From NCBI GenBank assembly GCA_033065855.1, contig JAVXUO010002057.1:62001-126000 (forward strand): 64,000 nt of DNA, read 5' to 3'. This document shows positions 47,278-58,100 of this stretch, in pieces. The DNA is from Escallonia rubra (taxonomy: Eukaryota; Streptophyta; Magnoliopsida; Escalloniales; Escalloniaceae). The notes under the pieces were generated by a model. It made no database searches and was not told the origin of the DNA. It worked only from the letters and a program-made list of their open reading frames with translations. Numbering within the stretch: position 1 is the stretch's first letter; each line of letters begins with the position of its first letter. The position numbers and the translations under genes were made by a program.

Positions 47278-47662
47278 GGCTCTGTTTGAAATCGTTTATT
47301 TTTTTTTTTGTTTTGTAAACTGAAGAAAATAAATGCGTTTGTTTGACACACAATATTTGTTTTTTTTACTCCAGTTTTAAAAATCAGTTTTTAAACACAT
47401 GACTGCTTTTTAAAACTCTCATTTAGAGTTTTGGATTTTCAATTTGAGACCACCACCACAGCCACCACCGCTGGCCACTGGCACGCCCCACCGCTGCCAC
47501 CGCAAACCACCATCAAAGAAAAAATTCAAAATAAAAATTGGGTAATCAAACACTCAAAATAAAAACTGGGTAACATTTGTTTTTGTTATAAAAAAAAACT
47601 AAACTGGTTTTTATTTTTTTTGAAACAGAAAATCAAAACTGGAAGTGTTTTCAAACGCTACC
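47278..47662. mobile_element. Tourist/Harbinger-like MITE
   Basis: 385 bp between TTA target copies (47275-47277 and 47663-47665). The left end is GGCTCTGTTTGAAATCG; the right end reversed is GGTAGCGTTTGAAAACAC. TTA targets and GG..(C/G)TGTTTG ends are typical of PIF/Harbinger MITEs. Confidence 0.6.
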
Positions 47663-47665
47663 TTA

Positions 47666-48587
47666 GAAAGTACACTCCATGAGGTTTTTGTGTATTAGGA
47701 AATTGTGTTTAATTGCCAACTTCAAGAAAACACAATTTCGTTTTCGGATGCGTTATTCTTCAATTCATTATAGCTGCATTTGGCGCATGTAATTACTCAG
47801 TTTGATAGGACAGGATATGGCCAGATAACGGATAAGATGCAGCCTATCCTATCCCCGATAAGATATATACCCCATATCTCGAGTTTGGACCTAACACAAA
47901 TTAAAGGCCGTTGGAAGTATCTTCCATCGGGTGTAGAATTATTCGACGGAGTAGGATTGAACCAATCCACTGGAGAGCTTATCCACCCGTTGTGCGCATG
48001 GCAAAACGCTGGAAACGATTCTTGTTATCTTAACCAGAGCTCTTATCAAGCATGCCAAACGCAAACCTATGAGTATACTATTATTAACCATCATGAAATT
48101 TATGTCACTCAATTTACATAAGATATGTATTAAAAGTGGTATCTGCACGATATAGTTGCATTTCATAAGTTCTTAAACTTGTCCAACTACAAATTTATCA
48201 GATTTTTGTTTTTAAAAATTGTACTAAGCAAGGTTATATTAGATTTTATATTTCAAAAGAGAGAGCTCTTTTTTTTTATGTTTCTCAAAATATGAAACAA
48301 AAACAAAAAATAAAAAAACTAGCCAAACGTGGTCTGTTTAGGAAATGTGAGTTGCTTCATTGTATCAGTATCTTTGAGCAGAGGCTATTTCCATATTGTG
48401 ATATAGAATTCACCTTTTATTTGTCACTAAAGTTGGCACTTCTCCCTAAATAGTATAATATGTTCAAGTCAAAAAGAGGTAATAAAACATAATAACAAAT
48501 GCTGTCTTTATACCTAATTTAAATCTAGTAACAACTTCATTTCGGTGTCACTGCAACGTCACCAAATGTGCTATCTTTTAAGTGCTG
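47666..48587. other. Intergenic, no gene seen
   Basis: A block at 47800-48120 with GGATATGGCCAGATAACGGA and several GATAAG/CTTATC words may be a small decayed repeat. No recognisable protein. Confidence 0.4.
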
Positions 48588-48773
48588 CCAAACTCCTTGA
48601 ATTTGGGTCAAAGGATGGGCCGAGCTACAAACTAAGTAGCTCTCTGGTTCACCCAACACCTCCATAAAGGAAACCATGGCCCCAAGAGCTCGCCACCATC
48701 CCCAATAGCCATGGCCAACACCCTTTCTTTCTCTAGCTCGTCAATCCAAATAGCCTTCATTATGAAACTATAG
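48588..48773 (+). pseudogene. Broken duplicate of the 5' end of the plastid-protein gene
   Basis: About 165 bp match the leader and first codons of the gene at 51041 (shared CTCCATAAAG, CATGGCCCCAAGAGCTCGCC, ATGGC(C/A)AACAC). The copy reads MANTLSFSSSSIQIAFIMKL and stops at 48773, whereas the real gene reads MANTLFLSSSSIWHH. The rest of exon 1 and all later exons are missing. It also keeps a short upstream ORF (48676-48708). It lies 2.3 kb upstream, separated by two small DNA elements. Confidence 0.8.
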
Positions 48774-48839
48774 TTCTTGAAATGCAATTTCATTAATAAC
48801 ATAGTCGGGGATAAACTAGGCCGGTGTGGATAGTGTTTT

Positions 48840-49235
48840 TTAAAAAATCGTTTAAGATTGATTCTCAAACGTAGATTTTATTTAAATCAGACTGAGTTTC
48901 TAAAATCAAATTTAATCCATTAGTTGTCGAAAGTGTTTGGATAAAAAAATATTAAAGTAGGTTTAGTGTAACAAAATTACCATAGAGTTTATTCAAATTG
49001 AAAGGGTGCATTTAATGTCTATTTATATATGAGGGCATTTTGGTACTTCTCTAAGGTTAAACCTGATTTTCTAAAACTGATTAAATTAGAATTCAAGAAG
49101 ACGAGGATTCTGGATTTAATCAGTCTTTAACATATTGGAGCAGATTTAATCAGTTTACTTTTTTGGTCAAACATTTTAAACCTGATTCAATATGAATTTC
49201 ATCAGGTTTGACTGTAGAATCAATCTCAAACACCT
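48840..49235. mobile_element. Possible MITE with ~20-bp inverted ends
   Basis: GTTTAAGATTGATTCTCAAAC near 48850 is mirrored by TAGAATCAATCTCAAACACC near 49214. The interior is AT-rich with repeated ATTAAATC/GATTTAAT words. The target duplication is not clear. Confidence 0.4.
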
Positions 49236-49382
49236 TCTTAAATATGCTCAAAGATGAGACTTAATTTCAGTTGATGCTTAAACTTGACAAACCATAACCT
49301 TATCGTCCAACCCAACAACAACAACAAAAATCTACTGAGCTAATGAAAAATGCTCAAAATGGTAGAGTAATAGAGAATCTTA

Positions 49383-50713
49383 GAGTGTGTTTTTTGGAAC
49401 CTTCGACCGGATGAGATTTCATTTCAAATACTCAAATTTGCTGTTTGGAACATTAAGAAAATGAATTGGAATTGGATATCATGAGATTTGGCTGGATTTG
49501 TTTTTACCGTATGAAATTAGATAAAAAATTGTCGGATTTCATGAGATTTGAATTTACTTGAATTTAAAGTAATTATTTACCTTTTTTTTATATCTTTTTA
49601 TGATCTCTACAACAATGAACTCACTATTGTCGTCTTCATTGCCGCTACCGCCACACCACTTTTACTACCACCACCACCACCGCCGTCATCATTGCCACCA
49701 TCACCACCGTCACTTCTGCCACCACTAACACCACCACTACGGCCACAACCACCAGCACTAACGCTGCCACCACTACCACTACTATTGTCGTCACCACTAC
49801 TGCCACTACCATTACCATCACCACCACCACTACCGCCACCGCCACCGCCACCATGATTATCACCACTACCACCGTCGCTGCCACTACTACCACAATCACC
49901 ACCGCCACCACTACTGTCACAACCATCACCGCCATCGCCACCACTACTGCTACTGCTACCACTACCACACCACTTTTACTACCACCACCGACGCCACTAC
50001 GGCCGCCACCACCATCATTATTACTGCCACTTCTACTGTCACAACCATCACCGCTAGCACTACTGCCACCACCACACTACTACTGTCACAACCATTACCG
50101 TCAACACTATTGTCACCACCACCACCACCATTATCTCCGCCATTATTACTCATAACCATCACTGTCAGCACTACTGTCGCCACCGCCACACCACTTTTAT
50201 TGCCACTACCGTCACACCACTTTTACTACCACCACCGACACCACTGCTGCCACCGCTGCCGCAACTATCGCCGCCACCACTATTACCATTAGTATCACCG
50301 CCGCCACCAGTACTGCAAACCGCTACCACCGTCGTCGCCACCACTACACCACCACCACTATTGCCACCGATTGGCGTCACTTGACCACCACCAGTTACAC
50401 CTCAATACCATCACCATTATTACCATCACTTGACCACCCCACCACTTTCACTGTCCATGCCCCTACGCCGTGTGGTGCCTCCACCACCATCACTACTATG
50501 TGGTGGCACTAGCACACTTCAAACAATAGTTAATTTTTTATTGTAAGTTAAATATATAATTGTCTAAAAAAAGTATTACCTTTCCATTTCCTTTATTCTC
50601 CAACTACAAAATAAGAATTCGGTAATTTGAATTTCCTTCCGTTAAAAAAAAAAAAGGAATTGAATCCCGAATTTGAAATTCAATTCGTAAAATAATTAGT
50701 TCCAAACAGACTG
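49383..50713. mobile_element. Harbinger-like element filled with (ACC)n-type repeats
   Basis: Ends GAGTGTGTTTTTTGGAAC (49383) and, reversed, CAGTCTGTTTGGAACTAAT (50713), with TTA on both sides (49380-49382 and 50714-50716). About 49650-50510 is almost pure CCA/CCG/ACT triplets (CACCACCACTACCGCCACCG and variants). Thr/Pro/Val-rich frames across it are artefacts of the repeat. Confidence 0.6.
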
Positions 50714-51021
50714 TTAGTAGCAAACATATTCCAAACAAATGTTGCCTTCAGCTTTTTCTGAAAATCTTTTATACTTTGACTCGTTTACGACTTCAATGAA
50801 ATACGTGAGGTTGTGCGTTACATATTCTATCAGAATATATACATAGATGGCAAAGTTACATTTTTCAATAAAATTTATCGTGCTTCTTCAATTTTACCAA
50901 AATTGTAGCGGATTTTGGTGAAATTCTTGAAATTTGGATCAAAAGATAGGCCGTGCTAGAAACGAGTGGCTCTCTCTGGTTAACCCAACATCTCCATAAA
51001 GAAACGAGAGCAACGCAAGCC

Positions 51022-51066
51022 ATGGCCCCAAGAGCTCGCCATGGCAAACACTCTCTTCCTCTCTAG
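51022..51066 (+). promoter_or_regulatory. Upstream ORF overlapping the start of the plastid-protein gene
   Basis: ATG at 51022 in a good context (AGCCATGGCC) starts a 14-codon frame (MAPRARHGKHSLPL) ending TAG at 51064-51066. It overlaps the main ATG (51041) in another frame. The same MAPRARH start is kept in the broken duplicate at 48676, where the uORF ends before the main ATG. Confidence 0.6.
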
Positions 51067-54000
51067 CTCTTCAATTTGGCACCACTGCGCGAAACCCACT
51101 TCAAGTCTCGGGTTCAGGTTCAAGGCTGCAGCACCGTCACCATCGTATTCAGCTGTCATGGCCACCGCCAGCAAAGTGACACCCGCCATTATAGTGGGAG
51201 GTGGGCGTGTGGGAAGAGCATTGCAAGACATGGGCGACGGCCACGACTTGCTGGTGAGGAGAGGCGAGCCCGTGCCCGTTGATTTCCGCGGTCCCATCTT
51301 GGTCTGCACCAGAAACGACGATCTTGACGCCGTCCTTGAGTCCACTCCCCAGTCTCGATGGAACGGTACGATAGATACCCACCGCACCTAATTAATCCTT
51401 TACATCGATACCTTGATACTCCTTTACATGGAAGATCATGTTCAGCTAGAATACAATGCACTATAAGAAGGAAACCTAGTCCTTGATGGTATTGAACACT
51501 GATTTCCTTAATTCGTTTGTTCACATGATATTCACTACCAATTGATTTTGGTGCATAGTTTGTCGCATAATCGCAAATCTCCCGCAGGGAAATGTTAAAT
51601 TGAGACCTCATATATGTAATTTCCACGTCTCGTTTGACGCCAAAAGGTAGAATTGTGACGCTAATGCGCTTTTTTCCAATGACACTGATATAGACTTTCT
51701 AAAACCACTGTCATGTGTCTATTCTGTTGTTTAACTAGATCAATTTATGCGTTTATGGTACTATTTGAAGATGATATTACTTTTGTGTTGCAATAACTTT
51801 GCGTTTGACTTGTGTTGCGTTGAGATAGTCCGGTAAAAGGTTGCCTGCTACTGTAATATTGACGACTAAACTGCAATATGTGATAGGTTAATGTTTGATG
51901 AGTTTAGTTTAGACAGATTTTAACTATCTAGCAGATTTGGTTTTTTTCCAGAATGGGATGCTGGAGCCTTGGTTTCAAAGTAAAGGTCTAGGTGATGCAG
52001 ACCAAGTTTTGGCATACTTTGCCATTTCAAAGCTTGGTGAACCTCCTACAGATGGGAAAACTGATACCAATCCGGAGGGACTGACGGCAGCTTATGGAAA
52101 GTGGGCATCTGCAGTGGCTGCAAGATTGTATGCTGGAGGGCTTTCTTGCAAGGTATAGGACTGGATTGTGTCGCACTTCGCTGTTGAGATTAGATCACTT
52201 GCACGAGTGGAAGCTTCATATTAAATTTTAAACCTCACTATAACATCAGTAGTATGTGCATGAGCAGAAGTTAAGTTTTCTACTAGCCTGGTTGTGGCTA
52301 AATCTGAAGGTGCTGGGACCTATGCCATCTGCAGTAGCATCTGTTTCTTCACTCTTTTTCGTATAGTTAGGGATCTTCCTTCCCGTTATTGCCTCCTTTG
52401 GTTCGATTGCAAGTGAATTAGTCTCCCTTCCTCTTAGGCTGCAAATGCACATTTGCGTTTTCAATCATGGCGCGAATTCACTGTGTCATCCCACGATTTA
52501 TTTGGGGGGAAGGGTCTAAATATGTCATTTAGGGAGTACATTGTAACCTATTGACCGTCAGGAAACATATTCAGTGTTTTCTGGTATCAAAATGTAGGTA
52601 CTTGACAAGGAAGCATTCCAGAAGCAAATGTTGGAGAAGCTTATTTGGATATCAGCATTCATGCTTGTGGGAGCCCGTCATCCTGGAGCAACTGTAGGTG
52701 CTGTTGAGAAGGAATTCCGCTCCGAGGTGAGTTTAAGTTAGCTATCAATGCTATTTGGCTGAAAATACACATGAGGAATTCGAAGAATATACTCTTGCTG
52801 TGATTTTGCAAAATCAGCTTGCTTCATATGCCTGCTAACAGCGTATCTGGAAAATTAGCCTAGTTAGTGAGTTCTTTGAGATGCTATACCAGACTTTTGA
52901 AACTATTAGGAGCTTGTACATGCCCTCCACCTACTACCACCCAAGTAGAACCACATCTCTTGCAAGAAGCTATCACTGTTCACTGATCCACGACACAACA
53001 TATTATACACCAAGTCATATTCAAGAAGCCTATAAAGATAAATCCTTCGGTTATACTGGTTTGTGATAACAATGATGATGTTTCCAAAGATAATGTGAAG
53101 CATCTTTGACAGCATTTTAAGTGTTGCTAAAGCATGCAAAGAAACGAAGCTCTGAAATAATTGCTAAAGCATGCAAAGAAACAAATACACCAAATCAACT
53201 TCACAACGTGGACTGCAATATTGCAATGCCATACGCTAGATTAAGAAATTTCTTGGCTTTACAATATACAGCATATGGGGAGAGCGTAGTCAGAGAATGT
53301 TCACATGGGAACAACAACGAAGCTAAATAATTGCTAAAATCCATTGGGTGTTCTATAGAGTATAGCTGGAAAAGAGCGGTGGCATCTAAGACAAACAAGG
53401 AATTTGTGAGCTAATGACAGTACTGATCATGAGTTTTTGTTTTTAATGTATGATTTACAGATAAAGAGAAATATTGTAATTGAGTAGAAAGAATGTAAGA
53501 TGATGTTGGATTTCATTTGTAATAAAAGGACCTTTTTACCAAAAAAAAAAAAAGCATGCAAAGAAACGATTCTTTCACAGTCATCAATGAATTTCGTTCA
53601 TGGAACATACAGATGCATAATTAGATTCTAATGGGAAAGAGAATTGACGTCCTTAAAAGGATGCCCTTGTTATCTTTTGACTAACTGGCATTGAGAAGTA
53701 GATTAAAATCTCAGGTGGATATGTTTATTGATTTTTCGACATGTAGCAAGTAGAAGTTAGACTTATAACTGATTTAATGCTTTCAGGTGTCTAGCCTTAT
53801 TGCTGAACTGACATCTGCAGCAGCAGCAGAGAAAGGTATTGTTTTTGAAGAAGCAATGGAGGAAAGGTTATGTGCTTACTCACGAGCTGTTGCGCACTTC
53901 CCAACAGCTGTTAAGGAGGTAAAAGAACTGCACCTTGCTAGCATGTATACTGCCTAAGTTATCACTCGTATCTGTTCTTACCATGGTGTCTTGCAAATGG

Positions 54001-54120
54001 TTGCAGTTCAAATGGAGAAATGGTTGGTTCTATTCATTATCTGAGAAGGCAATTGCAGCAGGGAAACCCGATCCATGCCCACTTCACACAGCATGGCTTA
54101 AAGAAATAAATGTTATCTAG
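51041..54120 (+). CDS. Plastid-targeted Rossmann-like protein (At1g16080-type)
   Basis: CDS join(51041..51365,51935..52152,52598..52726,53787..53918,54007..54120), five exons, 305 residues, all phases agree. The Ser-rich N-terminus (MANTLFLSSSSIWHHCAKPT, then SSLGFRFKAAAPSPSYSA) is a likely chloroplast transit peptide. Then comes a nucleotide-binding-like loop AIIVGGGRVGRALQDMG (GxGxxG) and a strand GPILVCTRNDD. Later exons are helical (VLAYFAISKLGEPPTDGK, KLIWISAFMLVGARHPGATV, ERLCAYSRAVAHFPTAVKE), reminiscent of ketopantoate-reductase/6PGDH C-terminal domains. The enzyme activity is unknown; an NAD(P)-dependent dehydrogenase-like role is inference. The start is chosen because the first in-frame ATG yields a transit peptide; an overlapping uORF precedes it. 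Intron 3 contains a retroposon. Confidence 0.9.
53168..53569 (+). mobile_element. Poly(A)-tailed retroposon in intron 3, with target duplication
   Basis: The sequence from about 53183 to 53553 ends TAATAAAAGGACC ... poly(A) (53541-53553) and is bracketed by AGCATGCAAAGAAAC (53168-53182 and 53553-53567), a 15-bp direct repeat as made by LINE-driven reverse transcription. A third copy of the bracket at 53131-53145 shows an extra 37-bp tandem duplication on the left. The body may be a retrocopied mRNA 3' end with an open frame ending ...ECSHGNNNEAK; the source gene is not recognised. Confidence 0.65.
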
Positions 54121-55180
54121 TTCATTTCTTTTCAATCCTACGTGAACTCTCATTTAATGGACGAAGTTGAAGTACGCTAGTGGCTAATTATCTTCATGTC
54201 AAAACCCCAACTGTAAGGTCGTATTATGTGTTTCCTCACGTCTAGTTTTAGTCTGCATTGAGCTGCTTTTGGAACTATTGTGGATGCAAGTTTCTCCACA
54301 CAAATACAGAGCACCTCATTATATCGTTCTATCCATGTTGAAGAGGCAAATGAAGCAAAAATCTGAGCCATGACAAGAACCTGGAAGCTAGTCATATAGA
54401 ACGGATGAATGGTATTGAGCTGAGCCTTTCACATCATCTTGATAAGTGTGGTTCTTAGATGAAGCCTTCATCAAAACTGCTCCTACGTCTGTTTTCATCT
54501 TTGGAGTTGGACAAAATGACAATAATTGTCAACGTTATAAGCTCGATATTCATTTTCTTAAGTTTAAACTTCAAATGTTTTGCCTCCTTTGTAATGCCGT
54601 GCATTATTTCCGGATGCACCTGGATAGAAACAAAGGTACTCAATTCAACAATCGTCCCTACATGGGACTTTTGAGTAGTCTAATAATAATTGGGCAAAAT
54701 TAGGTAGCAACTCCTGCAATAAAACAAAAGTTCTTTGCTGAACCTGCTTTCATGCTTCTAATCTTGTTCTTGTATTCTTCTAATCTCTGACTAGATGTAC
54801 ATTTTTCTACAAATATTACAGCATTGTCATCTCCATCTATTGTTCCAATCTTCCTCAACCTTTGCACACCGCTTTGAAGGAGTATTACAGGATGCCGCAA
54901 CAAAGCTCAGTTGAAATAGAGAGAAGAGCCACAAAATGTGCCTTACCCTTGTGACGCTAACCGCCAAATTCAAGGTTTCAAGCATTCTCGTGCTGTCACC
55001 ACTGAATATCCAACGAAGAGAAACAATGCTTGAAATAATCCTCCTGTTAGGCCACTTCCTTGAACTATGACGAGTTCCTCGGATATCTCCAACCTACTAA
55101 CTGTTAGCTACAGACATTGAAGAATGATATTGATCTTTCTTCAAAGCAAGCAGAGCCATGAGTTACGGCAAAGCTTCCAT
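54121..55180. other. Convergent 3' flanks of the plastid-protein and polygalacturonase genes
   Basis: Expected to hold both 3' UTRs. No coding sequence recognised. Confidence 0.5.
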
Positions 55181-58100
55181 CTAAGAATTGCCGATCCCTT
55201 CCAAAGCTTCATCATCGATATCTGTATTATTTTGTGATTTTGATTGCTTAACTAGCCGTCCTTGTTCATCATAAAGATCAAAATTCTCACAAGGAGCAGG
55301 AAAAATGCTTCCTATCACACGGCCTTGAACAAAGGAGCACTGGAAGATATGCTTCTTCTTGTATGTTATTGCCACTGACATGTCCCGGATTGTAACGTTT
55401 CTCACAGGGATTTCTTGGCTGCCATAAATACGGACAGGCACCCGAACTCCATGACCACGAATACCGGTGAAGCTTATGTCCTTGATAACAGGAAGGGCTT
55501 CTGGGTCATAGCCTTCATCTGGGTGTTCGTTGTAGTCTGTTTTTATCACAACCCCCACGCGAACATTTTCTAGTGTCAGATTCCGGTAGGTTATGTTCTG
55601 AACATATCCACCCCTGCCGGGGCTAGTCTTAATCCGAACAGCCCTTCTCGAGTTCCATACAATGAGATTCTCAACAGTGATATTTGAGATTCCACCAGAC
55701 ATTTCACTGCCAATTGATACTCCAGCACTGCCAAGGAAAATATCAGTTGAGGTATCCAAAACAGAACACCTTACATAATAGACAACCCATATACAGAATG
55801 AATTTCTACAAATTAACTGCCCGACAATGTTGCATCAGTCTTTCCCCTTAAGCAGCTACCCAATCTTCTTTTCCCTTTCATGTTGGGAGGCCTTGGAAGT
55901 TGATGCTCAATCCAACTCAATTAAGCCTTTGCGCGACACTAGTTGGGGTTGGCTAGTAGTTTGGAAATTAATGAATGGACAAAATAATAGAAGTTCACAA
56001 ATAAGTTGTGGGGTGTTCGAGTAGTGGATGCACTGCAAAAACATATGTGATATAGTGATGTCCAACCTTCAAATAAAACAGTTTTGAGTACTACAGATTT
56101 ATGCCTTCTGCTAAAAGAACATAGATAATGCAGATGCATGTGATAAAAGAGTTCTCACCTTACCATGGAGCGTACAATGAGATTGCGAATGAGAATGTTG
56201 GTGGAAGGCCGGCTATAAGCAATTCCATACTGATCCCAGCCACTCTTGATTGCAACTCCATCATCCCCCACACTAATATAACAGTTCTCTATTACCATAT
56301 CCTGGCAAGAGTCTGCACATGCAACAGCACCACCCCTCAGCTTTATGCAAAAGTAACAAACTTTAAGCATTTTTAATTTTCTAAAATGCATGTGAAGTTT
56401 AATAAGGTAAATTATCGAATGTAAAGAGCCTCTGCTAACAGTCAGCTTCTCCATCAACCAGCAGGAACCCATGGATAACAGCCACCTGAAACTACTCCTT
56501 TGAATCAATTCTATTTCCATTGTAGCTAATGCAATCTGGAGTTTAAGAAGTTCTAGATCTAATTTCAGCTGCATATCGCTGTCATATATTGAGACCATAA
56601 TTGAAGGTTATGATGTATGAAATGTAGCTCCTGAGTTGGCACAACATTAAAATTTACATTTTCCTGAACTAAAAATGGTCCTCCTCTAAAAATTCCGAAA
56701 CATGAAGAAACCTAAGTGACTAAGAAGTTTTGAAATGTCTAAAGATCCTTACTGTTTGTTTAATTTGCAATTGTGGTTATATGGCACACCACACATATGG
56801 GTATAAATATATCCAACTCATTCTTTGCATAGACAAAAGGGAAAATGAAAACCAGCAAGAGGTTAACGAATATGATTTTATGCCTACCTAAGTTGTCTAC
56901 AAGGTGTCTCCAAAACGACGGGGTTTACAATTTTTTTCATTTTATTAAATCACTAATGGTAGTTTTGTCATTTCACGTTATATCAACACTGACATTTTTG
57001 TCATTTTATTAAATTACTAATGGTAGTTTTGATTTAATACCCAATATTGATTCAAAGTACGCCGTTTTGGAGCCGCGCCTTAGACAATTCATCTAAGGCA
57101 TAGGAACATATTCGTTTTTACTATAATTGATTCATCCTAAATACCCAATCTTTGCCAGGGGAAAGGGGAATATGCAAAACTCAAAAGGAACCAAGTTGGT
57201 TTTGCTCTTTATACATAATCATTTGCCTAGAGAAAAGGGGGAAAGAACTAAACAAAGTGAAACTTTTAATTTTGCATCATCGCCTTTCCTAATGCTTCTT
57301 TTTAAAATATTCAGCCTTATTAGATCTTCTCTTAGGAGTTTCACTCCTCCTAACCATTACTAGATTCAGGCAGGAAAGATGTATCCATTGAAGCAATAAA
57401 GTTTACAACATTTACCACCACCCTTGTGGGGCAAGTGGCATCTAATTGATCTCTTAGAGAAATGGTATAATACGAAACCGTCACAAAGCTTGGCACCATG
57501 CTTCAGCAACATCAAAAAATTGCCAAGTCTCAATTATTGCCAGTTTCTTACTTAATGATGACGTATCTACATCAAATCCCGGAACAAGTGAAAAGAGGGA
57601 AAAATAAAAACAGATTTGTTAAGGATGGGACCGTACCAGGATCTATTCCATCTGTATTGGGGGCTCCAGACAGTGGAGCCAAGATGGTTACATTTCTGAT
57701 AGTGACATTCTTGCAGTCATAAGGATGGAGAGTCCAGAAGGGAGAGTTGCGCAAAGTTATGTCGGAGATGTGAATGTTGCTCGACCACATTATCTGTACA
57801 AGTGGGCCCCTTGTATGGTTGAGAAGCTTCTGACGATGCTTCTTCCACCATGTTTGACCTTGTCCATCTATGGTACCGTTATATCCTGTTGATTATATAA
57901 CTATGGATGCTGTTATTGCTACTCACATCAAACTTCTTGAATAAGGAAATTGGTGTAACAAAATTTGCATCTTCAGCACTGTATGTGGATAGTTTAATGA
58001 GTATTGGGAATAAAGTGAAGTATGCCATCTTAAAACAAACTTCAGTTAGTAAATAGGCATGTGATTAGTAACATTGATGAGTAGCCTCGGACATTTTCTA

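Noticed and set aside
49548-50380. Thr/Pro/Leu-rich and Val-rich frames over 100 residues
   Set aside because: Open in all frames because the DNA is a stop-free CCA-type triplet repeat.
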